Positions 1-9,504 of a stretch of DNA of 64,000 nucleotides are shown one piece after another. The notes beneath the pieces are model-generated. The model was not told the origin of the DNA and did not search any database. It worked only from the letters and a program-made list of their open reading frames with translations. Position 1 is the first letter of the stretch, and each line of letters opens with the position of its first letter. Both the position numbers and the translations under genes were made by a program. The stretch is from assembly GCA_963802745.1 (NCBI GenBank), contig CAWDKL010000054.1, positions 186,001 through 250,000 on the forward strand. Reading direction: 5' to 3'. Origin of the DNA: JAJPKK01 sp963802745 (lineage in GTDB: Bacteria > Pseudomonadota > Alphaproteobacteria > Rhizobiales > Xanthobacteraceae).

Positions 1-2
1 CC

Positions 3-296
3 GGTGCGGTTTCCGAACCCGGCATGAGTCTCAAGCGCCAGCAGGACGGGTCGCCGTGGTCGCTGTGCCGGCGTCCCTGGACGGTGATGTATTTCACCGC
101 CAACGGACGCGCACTGCCGTGCTGCATCGCGCCGTTCTCGCAGCGCGGCTACGAGAATTACACCCTTGGCGACGCAACGCAGCAATCGCTGCGCGAGATC
201 TGGAACGGCGCCCGTTATCAAGCCTTCCGCAAGGAACTCTTGTCCGACCGGCCGCCGGACGCCTGTTCCGGCTGCGGGATGCGGTGGAGCCTGTGA
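3..296 (+). CDS. SPASM-domain protein, C-terminal part (window edge)
   Basis: The reading frame is open to the left edge, so only the last 97 or so residues are seen. They contain the cysteine pattern of a SPASM auxiliary Fe-S domain: a CRRPW segment, then GxxLPCC, then LGDA...SLREIWNG, then a closing CSGCG near the C-terminus. In radical-SAM proteins this C-terminal domain binds extra 4Fe-4S clusters. The radical-SAM core itself would lie outside the window, so the substrate is unknown. A GT2 glycosyltransferase starts about 30 bp downstream on the same strand, which suggests a joint role in glycan or lipid modification. Confidence 0.75.
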   Translation, partial: GAVSEPGMSLKRQQDGSPWSLCRRPWTVMYFTANGRALPCCIAPFSQRGYENYTLGDATQQSLREIWNGARYQAFRKELLSDRPPDACSGCGMRWSL

Positions 297-324
297 TCTC
301 GTGTTCGCGCCAACGGTGACGGAG

Positions 325-1059
325 ATGCCTGGTGGCGAGGCCGGCGTCGCCTCCGCTAGGCAAGCTGGGGCGGTTACGCTGATCATCCCGACGCTCAACG
401 AGGAAGCCACGATCACGCAGGTCGTGGGCGCGGTACCGAGGGACATCGTAGACCGCATCATCGTGGCCGATGGCGGCAGTACGGATGCGACGGCGCCGCG
501 CGCCCGCGCCGCCGGCGCCGATGTGATCGACGCCGGCCGCGGCTACGGCCGGGCCTGCCTGGCCGCCGCGATCGCCGCGGAAGACGCCGACATCTTGGTG
601 TTCATGGACGGCGACGGCGCCGACGATCCGGGCGCGATCGCAGCACTGGTTGCGCCGATCCAGGGCGGGAGGTTTGATTTCGTCATCGGCTCTCGCGCCC
701 GCGGTGCGCGCGAGCCCGGCAGCATGGCCTGGCATCAACTGGCCGCCGGATATCTGGCCGGGTTCGGGATGCGGGCGATGTACGGGGTGCGCTACACCGA
801 CATGTGTGCGTTTCGGGCAATTCGGCGCGAGGCGTTGTTGCGGCTCGGCATGACCGAAATGACCTATGGGTGGAACATCGAGATGCAGATGCGGGCCGCG
901 CGCGCCGGCCTGCGCATTTTGGAAATTCCGGTCAACTACCGATGCCGCAGCGGCGGTGTCTCCAAGGTTGCCGGCAGTCTGCGCGGAACGCTGCGCGCCG
1001 CGCCGCGCATTGCGGCGACGTTCGTCCGCGTCGCCGGCACCCGCAGCCAGCCGCGATGA
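325..1059 (+). CDS. Family 2 glycosyltransferase (dolichyl-phosphate mannosyltransferase-like)
   Basis: This 244-residue protein has a GT-A fold: LIIPTLNEE at residues 19-27, VADGGSTDAT near 48-56 and DGDGADDP near 95-102, the last being the metal- and nucleotide-sugar-binding acidic motif. It carries no transmembrane extension, so it resembles the short DPM1/polyprenyl-phosphate glycosyltransferase type that acts at the cytoplasmic face of the membrane. ATG 325 is chosen because it sits just ahead of the conserved core. GTG 301 is an in-frame alternative that would leave only 4 bp after the preceding SPASM gene. The next gene is a polytopic membrane protein of the kind that could use a lipid-linked sugar. 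The acceptor cannot be told from the sequence. Confidence 0.85.
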   Translation: MPGGEAGVASARQAGAVTLIIPTLNEEATITQVVGAVPRDIVDRIIVADGGSTDATAPRARAAGADVIDAGRGYGRACLAAAIAAEDADILVFMDGDGADDPGAIAALVAPIQGGRFDFVIGSRARGAREPGSMAWHQLAAGYLAGFGMRAMYGVRYTDMCAFRAIRREALLRLGMTEMTYGWNIEMQMRAARAGLRILEIPVNYRCRSGGVSKVAGSLRGTLRAAPRIAATFVRVAGTRSQPR

Positions 1060-1182
1060 TGCGCGCGGACCGTGTGAATCCATTTTGCAAGTGCGGCGCG
1101 GCCCGCCAGGGGATTTTTAAAATGCGCCCTGTCCGAAACCGCCTACACGCTGCGCGCTAACCCCATCATTTGCGCAGCCAAC

Positions 1183-3145
1183 ATGGCATCACTATCGCAT
1201 GCAGTTTTTGGCGCCGGCGCGGCGTTGCTGTTTTGGACCTGCATCGGCCTGTGCCTCACGCGGCGCCTGATGCCGCCACTCGCGTTGCCGATGGCGCCCG
1301 TCATCGGTTGGGCCGCGTATAATGCCATCGCGTTGCTCATATTCCTGGTCGCGCCGTTCTCCCACGCGACCGTCCTCGCACTGGCCGGATCGGCGTTGGC
1401 GATCGCTTTCGCGACGCTGCGTGGACGGGCAAAGCCGGCCCCGTCCGCCGTGCCGGCATGGGCGTACGCCTTGGCTGCCTTGCTGGCGATAGTGCCGGCT
1501 GCCGCAATATTGCCGAAGTTCGGAACCGACGCCGTCTACTTGGCTTCACCGATTTTCGATCACGTCAAGGTCGCTATGATCGACGACATGGCGCGGTTGG
1601 GCTTCCCGCCGGGCAATCCGTTCTTCGCCGATCCCGAGCATCCGCGGCTCGCCTATTATTACCTGTGGCATTTTGCGGCGGCGCAGTTGGCGCTGGCAAC
1701 CGGCATCAGCGGCTGGGAGGCGGATGCCGCGATGACGTGGTTCTCGGCCGCCGCCTCTCTTTTCCTAATGATGGGGCTGGCGGCCCGCATCGGCGGCGCG
1801 ACCGCCGCGGTCCTCGCCGTGGTGGTGTCCGCCACCGCGTCGGCGCGGCCGGTGCTTGCCGCCATTCTCACCCAGAATCGCGTGGATGCCGTGGATGGCG
1901 GCATCGCCGGCTGGCTGTATCAGGCGTCCTGGGTGCCGCAGCACATGATGGCGGCTACCTGTGTGCTCGCGGCCGTGACGCTGATGGGCGAACTCGCGGT
2001 CCGGCGCAGCGTCCTGCTGGTGGCGGCGCTCGCGCTCGTGGTCGCGGCGGGATTTCGAAAGTTCGACCTGGATCGGTGGAATTACCTTCGCGGTCGCTGC
2101 CCCGGCCACGGCGCTCGTCCTTCTCGGCTGCGCCGCGCCCGGCCGGCGTCTGCATTTTCTCGCCGCACTGATCGCGGCGGCTGTGCTGGCGATCGGCGTT
2201 GCGGCTCCGCTGTTGCGCGACCAAGTGGCCGCAACATCCGGCAGGGGGGCGCCGGTTGCGCTGCAATTCTTTCACGTGATGGATGATGCCGTGTTCGGGC
2301 GGATGCAGGGGTTGCAAGCGTACATGGATCCGCCGGCGTTCTGGCTGTTGCTGCTCCCGCTCGAAGTTCCGGCCGCGTATCTCATCGGCATCGTGGGGCT
2401 CGCGACCCTTGCGCGCGAGCGCACCCTCGGTACGGACGCACGGCGCATCGTGGGCACGATGGGAGCGCTGGCGCTTTCGGGCCTTTCGGTCACGTGGCTT
2501 CTCGCCAGCACGCTGGCGGAAAACAACGATCTGGGCATGCGCGCCGTGCTGCCGGCTGTCATGGCCCTGACTGTGCTGGCCGCCGGCGCGTTGTCGCGCT
2601 GGATGGCGCGGCCCTGCATTGCGGCCGCGGCCTGCATCGCCGTCATCATGGTCGGGCTTGCCGGTGCCGTCGATCTGATCCGGTCGTACTTTGCGGGCGA
2701 AATCCAACCGGCGGGTCGAGAATTTGCCGCGTCGCCCGCATTATGGGAGGCGGTTCGCCGGCATACCGCGCCCGGCGAGCGCGTCGGCAACAATCCGCTG
2801 TTCCTGCAGGATATGACGCCGTGGCCGGACAACATTTCCTGGGGGCTGCTGGCCAACCGGCGGTCCTGCTATGCCGGCCGGGAAACGACACTCGTCTATA
2901 CCGCCTTGGGGTTGCAGCGCACTGACGAAGTCAATGCGCAATTCATCAGGGTTTTCACCGGAAACCCGATCCCGGGCGATGTCGAGCAAATGGCCAGTCG
3001 CTACGGGTGTCGTGTCATCGTGGTGAGCGGCTTCCGACAGCGCCTGGAGCCAGACCCGTTTGCCGAGAGCCCGCTCTTTCGTCTGGTGGAGGAGCAGCCG
3101 GACCGCTGGCGGATCTACCGGTCCGCCAGCGAAGCCGAGCCGTGA
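1183..3145 (+). CDS. Large polytopic membrane protein, frameshifted near 2050-2060
   Basis: Two frames together encode one protein of about 650 residues. The first runs from ATG 1183 through many hydrophobic segments to about 2050. The second continues with hydrophobic segments to the stop at 3145. Translation reads smoothly if one base is removed in the run 2051-2060, giving ...VVAAGFESSTW.... The N-terminal part has a luminal-loop-like PRLAYYYLWHF stretch, and the C-terminal 150 residues look like a soluble domain (RVGNNPLFLQDM, YGCRVIVVSG), as in GT-C-type membrane glycosyltransferases. No family motif is decisive. The position after a GT2 gene supports a role in envelope glycan or lipid transfer. 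The frameshift may be a sequencing error or a true lesion. Confidence 0.6.
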
Positions 3146-3177
3146 TTGAAGCTATTTTACGGCGAAATCGCCGGTAG

Positions 3178-3331
3178 GTGGGCAAAATCGCCATGCTCGG
3201 TTGGGCGAATGCGCTCCAACCGCTGGCGATTTTGCCCACGCGGAAAACACGGCGGAGAACACGACCGCGTGGGCAAAATCGCCAAAATCGTCAGGGCCAG
3301 ACCAGTCGCATTGTCAGGCGATTTTGCCCAC
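3178..3331. repeat. Tandem hairpin repeat (family A), two units
   Basis: Four copies of a 15-bp arm alternate in orientation: GTGGGCAAAATCGCC at 3178-3192, its reverse complement at 3225-3239, then direct at 3269-3283 and inverted at 3317-3331. Each pair forms a hairpin of 62-63 bp, and the units are repeated with a period of 91-92 bp. CCCTACG follows the last arm. Related units occur at 8053-8116 and 55393-55581. The repeat fills the gap between the membrane-protein gene and the convergent molybdoenzyme gene. Confidence 0.85.
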
Positions 3332-3371
3332 CCTACGTTACGCGCCGGGTGCAACATCGCTGGAATTTAGT

Positions 3372-4157
3372 CTAAATCCCCGCAAACCAGTTGAACCCCT
3401 CCTTGCGATAATACGTATCGGGAAAATCATTGGTGACTTCCATCGCGGTCACCCACTTGGCGTTCTTGAAGCCGAGCTTGGTCGCGGTGCGCAGCCGTAG
3501 CGGAAAGCCATACGGGTCCGTGATCGGCTCCCGGGCATATTTGGTTGCCAGCATGGTTTGCGGGTGCAGCGCAGACGCCATGTCGAGACTTTCGGTGTAG
3601 CCGTCGGCACAACGGAATGCCACGTATTTGGCGGTGGTGTCGGCACCGATCCGCTCGAAGAATGCGCGCAAGTTCACGCCGGACCACTGGCCGATATAGT
3701 CCCAGCCCTCGACGCAGATGTGCTTGATGATCATTTCCTGTTCCGGGAGCGCATAAAGCCGCTCCAGGGTCCAGGGCCGCTTGTCCGCGATGAGCCCCGA
3801 CAACTCCAGCTTCCAGGTCGCGCCATCGACCGGCATCACATCTTCGATGTCGTAGTGCGCGTTGAACCGCGGCGGCTTGACGACCTGGGCCTGCGAATAG
3901 GTCGGCGCCAGGTGGTCGGGGCGGAAGATCAAGGCCTGCGCCCGATCGTTCCAGTCGGAGACGGCGCGCAAGACCGTTTGCAATTGCGCATTTTCGGAAG
4001 GATCGCAGCCGCCGAGGAGCGTGAGGGCGCCCAGACTCAGCGCCCCGCGCAGCACGTTGCGGCGGTCGATTGTCTCGACAAGTTTGCGGTTCTCAAGCAA
4101 GACGCTTTGATCAATACGCGCGCGCGGCCGAAACAAGGATTTCAAGCGGGGTTTCAT
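3372..4157 (-). CDS. Molybdopterin-dependent oxidoreductase, YedY/sulfite-oxidase-like
   Basis: This 261-residue protein has a twin-arginine export signal (DRRNVLRG at residues 31-38, then a hydrophobic stretch ending LLGGC at 47-51). The oxidoreductase molybdopterin-binding fold follows, with the molybdenum-ligand cysteine in HICVEGW (Cys148) and the conserved FRCADGYTESL and YGFPLRL segments. It should therefore be a periplasmic Mo-MPT enzyme. The b561-type cytochrome gene directly upstream (11 bp gap, same strand) would pass electrons to or from it. It is shorter than E. coli MsrP and lacks the extra domain of true sulfite oxidases, so the substrate is open. ATG 4157 is used because the longer frame runs into the frameshifted cytochrome gene. 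Confidence 0.85.
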   Translation of the reverse strand: MKPRLKSLFRPRARIDQSVLLENRKLVETIDRRNVLRGALSLGALTLLGGCDPSENAQLQTVLRAVSDWNDRAQALIFRPDHLAPTYSQAQVVKPPRFNAHYDIEDVMPVDGATWKLELSGLIADKRPWTLERLYALPEQEMIIKHICVEGWDYIGQWSGVNLRAFFERIGADTTAKYVAFRCADGYTESLDMASALHPQTMLATKYAREPITDPYGFPLRLRTATKLGFKNAKWVTAMEVTNDFPDTYYRKEGFNWFAGI

Positions 4158-4168
4158 GACGTCACCCT

Positions 4169-4817
4169 TCAATGGGTCGGTTCGAGTTGGGCGGCGGCGG
4201 ATGAACGGTCCTTGACAGGGGGACCGCCGGTGAACATGGCGACGAGCGTATGCGGAACCAGCAGCGCCAGCGCGACGTGCACGATCATGAACAGCACGAT
4301 CGCCGTCATGCCGAGGAAATGCACGAGGCGCGCATTTTGAAAATTGCCGAACAGCGCCAGCAATTCCGAGAACTGCACCGGCTTCCAGATCGCCAGACCG
4401 GAAACGACCATGACGATGCCGGCTAGTGATCACACCGATATAGAGCAACTTCTGTACGGTGTTATACTTGGTCGGGTCTTCGTGCGAAAGGTTGAACCGC
4501 AGCGCGTCCTTGACGGTGGCGATCAGTTCGTCGATGCGGATCGGCAACAGCATGCGCCGGAAGCGACCGGTCAAGAGACCGTAGATGAGGTAGCAAAGCC
4601 CGTTGATCGCGAGGATCCACATGCCGAAGAAATGCCATTGCAGGCCATGCTGGGCCCATTTGCCGATGGTCAGGATTTCCGGAAAATGCAACACGCCAAA
4701 AATGACCTCATCATTGTAGATTTTCCAGCCGCTACCGATCATGACGATCATGGCCACGGCATTGATCCAATGCATGATGCGAATCGGCAGAGGGTGAAGG
4801 AGACGCGGCATATTCAC
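4169..4817 (-). CDS. Cytochrome b561-family membrane protein, frameshifted near 4425
   Basis: The N-terminal half reads from ATG 4817 (hydrophobic helices with PIRIMHWINA, a heme-ligand histidine near residue 16, and LQWHFFGMW). The C-terminal half (VVSGLAIWKP, ARLVHFLGM, IVHVALALL) lies in another frame and ends at 4169. Joining them at about 4424-4430 with a one-base correction restores KLLYIGVI-LAGIVMVVSGLA, a normal helix. The product is a diheme b-type cytochrome with about four membrane helices. It is likely the electron partner of the periplasmic molybdoenzyme immediately downstream, comparable in role to MsrQ but of the b561/YceJ type. Whether the frameshift is real cannot be judged here. 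Confidence 0.7.
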
Positions 4818-5058
4818 GAAACTCCATGAAACGAATGGTTACGGGCCGACATTCGGTTTGGCATCCAGGCAGACGACGTTACTGGCCCGGTTCCGGGGAA
4901 TCAACCACGCCGGCATGACAAATACGTGCACGATTCCGGCAGGCGGATCACGTTGCGTTGTGGACATGATGAGCGCCAATCAAATTGACGTGCGGGTTCG
5001 CCGAAAGTCGCCAAGCCGTGTAAGAATGTCGTTTGTACGCAGCAGAGTAGGCATCTCC

Positions 5059-5586
5059 ATGAACGGTCGAACAGGATTTGAAACTGGCCTGATCGGTTGG
5101 CTGCTGGCGGCCTTCGTGGCTGCGGCACAGCCTTGCCATGGCGCAATATTGGGCGAAGCGGCTAATCCGCAGGCGGATATACCCGCCGTCGTACTGGCGC
5201 AAACGGCCGGACCGGCGGCCGCCGCCAGCGTGGAAGACGCATCGCCCGCAGCCAAGATGGCCCGGCGCTTCCCGCAGAAGGTCAAGGTGGGCGACCTGAT
5301 CGGCCTGCCCATCCTCGACGACGATGACGTAACGCTCGGCCACGTCCAACAGGTCGTGCGCAGTCCCGAAGGCAAGATCAAGCTGATTGTGTCCTACTCT
5401 AAGTGGTTCGGCTGGTTCGGGCGGCCGGTCGCGGTGCCGATCGAGGTGGTGGCGATTCTGGCCAAACAGATCGCCTCGCTGGACATGCAGCCGGCCGAAT
5501 ACGAGAAGGCGCCGACCTGGACGGCTGGGACCGATCGGCCGATTACAGCGGACGACATCATCCGCATCGCAGTGACGCGCCGCTGA
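5059..5586 (+). CDS. Secreted PRC-barrel domain protein
   Basis: ATG 5059 is chosen because it places a clear signal peptide at the N-terminus (LIGWLLAAFVAAAQ, cleavage near the following PCHGA). The longer open frame upstream lacks any signal-like start. The C-terminal half holds a PRC-barrel: KVGDLIGLPILDDDDVTLG, then KIKLIVSYSKWFGW, then PVAVPIEVVAIL. PRC-barrels occur in RNA-processing, photosynthetic and envelope proteins, so the fold does not give a function. It is 175 residues and appears periplasmic. It is convergent with the osmoprotectant transporter genes that follow. Confidence 0.65.
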   Translation: MNGRTGFETGLIGWLLAAFVAAAQPCHGAILGEAANPQADIPAVVLAQTAGPAAAASVEDASPAAKMARRFPQKVKVGDLIGLPILDDDDVTLGHVQQVVRSPEGKIKLIVSYSKWFGWFGRPVAVPIEVVAILAKQIASLDMQPAEYEKAPTWTAGTDRPITADDIIRIAVTRR

Positions 5587-5591
5587 TTCGC

Positions 5592-5607
5592 TGCCGCTCT
5601 TGCGGCA
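5592..5607. terminator. Possible short terminator hairpin
   Basis: TGCCGC at 5592-5597 pairs with GCGGCA at 5602-5607 around a four-base TCTT loop, six bases after the PRC-barrel stop codon and between convergent genes. There is no T-run, so this is only a possible intrinsic terminator. Confidence 0.3.
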
Positions 5608-5663
5608 CACGGACAGCGCATGATTCGTGTCTGCCGGGGGGCGCCGGAATCCGCTTGCCAGCC

Positions 5664-7212
5664 CTACAGCCCCGCGCCGGTTGCGAGGAAGCGCGCGGCC
5701 TCCGCCGCCGTCGCCTTATCGGTGTCGCGATCGAGCATGTAATTGGCTGCCCGCATGCGCTCAACCGGGATGGCGCCGATGAGTGGGGCAAGCGCGCGGC
5801 GCAGCACCGCATCATCCCGGCGTCGCGGCGACAGCAGGATCACCGCGTCGTAAGCCGGAATGGCGCCCTTAACGTCGGTAAGGACGGTCAGGTGATCCGC
5901 CGCAATGCGGCCGTCGCTGGAGAATGCCGAGATCACATCGACGCTGCCGTCGCCAAGTGCGCGGTACATGAATGTCGGGTTAAACGATTTCGTTTCCGCG
6001 AAGACGAGCCCATAGTCTCGCCGCAAGGCGTCCCATTCGGGCCGGCCGAGAAATTCAAGGTCGCTGCCGAGCCGCAGCCGTGGTGCGAGTGGGACCACAT
6101 CGGCGATCGTTACGATACTCGCGGCGGCCGCACGGTCGGATCGCATGGCCAGCGCATAGGCATTCTCGAATCCCAGTGCGCCCAGCACCGTCACCCCGTA
6201 GCGCTCGCGCAACTCGGCCGTCAGTTCCCTGAGCATCGCCTCGCGGGGCGGGGTGTCGCGGCGCCCCAGCACGTTCGTCCATAAGGTGCCGGAATAATCC
6301 ACATAGGCGTCGATGTCGCCACCCGCGAGCGCGCGGAAAATGATCGCCGAGCCCAGTCCGGCTTTGCGGTCGACCCGGTGGCCGGCCGTTTCCAGGCGCT
6401 CGGCTATCAGTTCGGCCAGAATGAATTGCTCGGAGAAATTTTTGGCCCCGATCACATAAGCATCGCCGCGCCCCGCAAGGAGCGGTGCGCCGGCCACCGC
6501 GGCACCGAGTACCAAAATGGCCAGTCCGGCGGCCATCCGCGCCTTGTTGCGGCCGGCGACGGCCGTTTCGATCAGCCCGAGCGCTAAATCCACGACGAGC
6601 GCCAGCGCCACCACGGCGGCACAGCCGATCAGCACCGCGACCCAGTCTTCGGTCTGCAGCCCTGTGAAGATGAAATTGCCGAGGCTGGTTTGGCCAACGG
6701 TCGTGGCGAGCGTCGCCATGCCGATAGTCCACACCGCGGCGGTGCGGATGCCCGCCATGATCACCGGCGCCGCCAACGGCAATTCGACCTGTATCAATTT
6801 TTGCCGCGGCGTCATGCCAACGCCGTCGCGCAGCCTCCAGATAGGCAGGTTCGATACCGAGCAGGCCCGTCACGGCGTTGCGCAAGACCGGCAGCATCGA
6901 ATAGATCGTCAGCGCCAGCACCGAAGGCAGGAAGCCGAGCGCCGGTACCGCGAAGCCGAACAGCTTTGTCGTGAGGGCCGACAGGCCGAGCAGCAGCGGA
7001 TAAAACAACGCCAGCAGCGCCAATCCCGGAACGGTCTGCACAAGGCTTGCGAGCCCCAGCACGGCGAAGCGCAACCGCGCCCGGCGTGATGCCGCAATCG
7101 CCAGCGGCAGGCTGATCGCGATGCCCAGCGTCAGTGCGGCGGCGCATAGCAGCACATGCTGCGCGGTGTAATCCGGCAGCCGCGCCAGCGCGCTGGTGAC
7201 GCGCTCATCCAT
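5664..7212 (-). CDS. Osmoprotectant ABC transporter permease fused to substrate-binding domain, frameshifted near 6825
   Basis: From ATG 7212 an OpuCB/YehW-type permease domain runs through LLGIEPAYLEAAR in one frame. It then continues in another frame as MTPRQKLIQVELPLAAP (the EAA-type loop that contacts the ATPase) and further helices. The frame change lies at about 6822-6830. After the last helix comes a full OpuC-type betaine/choline-binding domain starting at VIGAKNFSEQFILAEL, with GLGSAIIFRAL, DIDAYVDYSGTLW and SFNPTFMYRAL. Permease-binding-domain fusions are known for this transporter type. The 3' end of the ATPase gene overlaps this start by 8 bp, so the two form one operon. Substrate choice among betaine, choline and carnitine cannot be read from the sequence. 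Confidence 0.8.
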
Positions 7213-8020
7213 CGGGGACCTCCTGCCGCGCCATGTCCCGGCCGTGTGCCTCCATGAGGACCCCAATGCGCTCGGCCTGGCGCCGCGGCACTGCGATCAG
7301 CGCCGCGGCCTCCGGCCCACCGCCGCCGGCGAGCAGGGCCGCCGGTGTATCGTCCGCGACAACGCGCCCTGCGCTCATTACGACGATGCGGTCGGCGAGC
7401 AGGACTGCTTCCTGCACGTCGTGCGTGACCATCACGGTGGTCATGCCGAGCCGGTCATGCAGACCCCGATAGGCTGTGCCGAGCGAGTCTCTTGTCACCG
7501 GATCGAGCGCTCCGAACGGCTCGTCCATCAGCATCACCCGCGGCCGTGCCGCCAGCGCGCGGGCGACGCCTGCCCGCTGGCGCTGCCCGCCGGACAGCGC
7601 ATGCGGAAAGCGTTCGGCAAAACTGCGCGGCAATTCCACCAGGTCGAGCAACTCCGCGACGCGTGCGGCGATGTCCGGCTGCGGCCATCCGAGCAACCGC
7701 GGCGTAATGCGGATATTTTCCCCGACCGTCATGTGCGGAAACAGGCCGATGCCCTGGAACACATAGCCGATGCGGCGGCGCAGCTGCGGCCCGTCCAGGG
7801 TCGCGACGGGCGTGCCTTCGAAGCGCACCTCGCCGTGATCCGGCTCGCTTAGCCGATTGATCATCTTCATCGCCGTGGTCTTGCCGGCCCCGGAGGCCCC
7901 GACCAGAGCGACAAAGCTGCCTGCCTCGATCCGCAGCGAGACGTCATCGAGCACGCGGCTGCGATCGCCGCCAAAGGACTTCGCGATCCGGTCCAGTTCG
8001 ATGAGCGGGGGTGATGGCAT
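7205..8020 (-). CDS. Osmoprotectant ABC transporter ATP-binding protein
   Basis: This 271-residue ABC ATPase has Walker A GASGAGKT (41-48), the Q-loop YVFQGIGLFP near 87-95, signature LSGGQRQR (142-149), Walker B VMLMDEP (162-168) and the H-loop VMVTHD. The Q-loop and signature surroundings match the OpuCA/ProV (quaternary-amine uptake) class. It lacks the paired CBS domains found at the C-terminus of many OpuCA proteins, so it may not sense ionic strength that way. Its stop overlaps the start of the fused permease/binding protein by 8 bp, indicating translational coupling. Confidence 0.85.
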   Translation of the reverse strand: MPSPPLIELDRIAKSFGGDRSRVLDDVSLRIEAGSFVALVGASGAGKTTAMKMINRLSEPDHGEVRFEGTPVATLDGPQLRRRIGYVFQGIGLFPHMTVGENIRITPRLLGWPQPDIAARVAELLDLVELPRSFAERFPHALSGGQRQRAGVARALAARPRVMLMDEPFGALDPVTRDSLGTAYRGLHDRLGMTTVMVTHDVQEAVLLADRIVVMSAGRVVADDTPAALLAGGGGPEAAALIAVPRRQAERIGVLMEAHGRDMARQEVPDG

Positions 8021-8052
8021 GGGATTTCGAAGATACGGCGGGACACGACCGC

Positions 8053-8116
8053 GTGTGGCAAAATCGCCGGCAACGTGAACGCCGCAGCATGCGCCGCGTC
8101 AGGCGATTTTGTCTAC
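8053..8116. repeat. Family A hairpin repeat, single unit
   Basis: The left arm GTGTGGCAAAATCGCC (8053-8068) and right arm GGCGATTTTGTCTAC (8102-8116) form a 64-bp hairpin. The bases before it (ACACGACCGCGTG) are the same as those before the second unit at 3269, so similarity extends beyond the arms. It lies between the transporter ATPase start and the anti-sigma remnant. Confidence 0.75.
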
Positions 8117-8300
8117 CCTTGTCGGCTCGCCGACTGTCGCTATTTCAGTACCATGCTTAGAAAAGCTGTGTTCTGCTTGCAACAGTCCACGCGCTTCGTA
8201 TCGCCTGCTGCGCCGCGGCTCGCCGAATCGCCACGATTGAACGTGAATCATCCGAGATCGGACCGGCCATGAGAGCATCTGGAACAGATCGAGGTTGGCT

Positions 8301-8619
8301 ATGAGCAAGACGATGTCCGCGGATGCGCTCGATGCAGCGCTGCCTTGGTATGCGGCCGGTACGCTCGATGCGCGCGAGGCGGACCAGATTGAGGCGGCGC
8401 TTGCAGCCGACAACGCGCTTGCCGGCCGTCTTGACTCTGGTGCGCGAGGAAATGACCGCAACCGTTCTTCTCAACGAGGCCCTTGGGGCGCCTTCGGCAC
8501 GGGTAATGGATGATTTATTCAAGGCGATCGACCGGGAACGCACTGCACCCGTGGTAACGAGATCGGCTGTACCGCCGCCGCGATCCTTGAATTCCTGGCG
8601 GCGCTCCGTGTCCGCCTAG
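8301..8619 (+). pseudogene. Anti-sigma factor-like remnant, frameshifted near 8430 and truncated
   Basis: ATG 8301 follows a GAGG site at 8291-8294. The first frame reads like the N-terminus of an alphaproteobacterial anti-sigma factor (ALPWYAAGTLDAREADQIEAAL). The conserved continuation LVREEMTATVLLNEALGAPSARVMDDLFKAID, given here only as these landmarks, is in the next frame. Joining them at about 8430 gives a 100-residue product that stops before the membrane helix and periplasmic domain such proteins normally carry. No ECF sigma gene is adjacent, so this is probably a relic. Confidence 0.5.
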
Positions 8620-8637
8620 CGGGGCGGTTCTAGCGAG

Positions 8638-9336
8638 CTAGACTGTCACCGGCTTACCCTTCTCCGGCACCACGACCGTGGTCGGGTGGCCTTTCATCTC
8701 TGCAATAAATTTGTCCGCGTTCGGCTCGATGATCGGAAACGAACCGTAGTGGCAGGGGATCACCTTATCGAGCTTGAGGAAGCGCTTGACGGCGATTGCC
8801 GCGGTCTTGGGGCTCATGGTGAAGCGGTCGCCGATCGGCACCATGGCGACCTTGGGCTCGTGGATCTCGGCGATCAGCGCCATGTCGGAAAAAATATCGG
8901 TGTCGCCGAGATGGTAGACCGTGGGCTCGCCCGGGGCCTTGACGATGACGCCGCACGGATTGCCGAGATAGATCGGCATGCCGTTGGTAATATCGCCGGA
9001 GGAATGATCGGCGCGCACCAGCGTCACGGTGAAACCGCCTTGGTCGGTGGTGCCGCCGGTGTTCATCGGATCGAATTTCTGCAAACCTTTGCCGGCAAGC
9101 CACATGCATAGGTCGTAATTGGTGATGACCTGCGCTCCGGTCGTGGCCGAAATGTCGAGCGCATCGCCCACATGGTCGCCATGGCCATGGGTGAGGACGA
9201 TGTGGGTCACGCCGCGGATCGCCGCCGCCTTATCGGACACGAAGGCCGGGTTGCCGGTGAAGAACGGGTCGATCAATACGGCCTTGCCGGCGAAGTCGAG
9301 ACGGAAAGCGGAATGGCCGTACCAGGTGATCTGCAT
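8638..9336 (-). CDS. UPF0173-family metal-dependent hydrolase (metallo-beta-lactamase fold)
   Basis: The 232-residue protein is full length for the UPF0173/YtkL family. It opens with MQITWYGHSAF and has the metal-binding HGHGDH motif at residues 50-55, followed by further conserved metal and active-site segments VRADHSSG, YHLGDTDIF and PCHYGSFP. It is a soluble cytoplasmic hydrolase of the metallo-beta-lactamase superfamily. The family's physiological substrate is not established. It is transcribed away from the hicAB module that starts about 170 bp beyond its start codon. Confidence 0.85.
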   Translation of the reverse strand: MQITWYGHSAFRLDFAGKAVLIDPFFTGNPAFVSDKAAAIRGVTHIVLTHGHGDHVGDALDISATTGAQVITNYDLCMWLAGKGLQKFDPMNTGGTTDQGGFTVTLVRADHSSGDITNGMPIYLGNPCGVIVKAPGEPTVYHLGDTDIFSDMALIAEIHEPKVAMVPIGDRFTMSPKTAAIAVKRFLKLDKVIPCHYGSFPIIEPNADKFIAEMKGHPTTVVVPEKGKPVTV

Positions 9337-9504
9337 GGCGGTCGAGTCCTCGGTTGCGAAATGGTCGGCCGGAAGATACGCGATGCGACGCCAAGATCAA
9401 CGCGGGAACGCCGGAACATCACCCCGCGAGCGCCTGTGGCGGAAGACCGTCGTTCATCCTGCCGGCGGCAATACCCGGATGCGGTGTCGAAGCGGAGAAA
9501 TTTA

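Noticed and set aside
94..1083. Long antisense ORF over the SPASM and GT2 genes
   Set aside because: Arg/Gly/His-rich translation with no domain; typical antisense shadow in GC-rich DNA.
3178..3331. CRISPR-like regular repeats
   Set aside because: The four arms alternate in orientation and form hairpins; there are no direct repeats with unique spacers and no cas gene.
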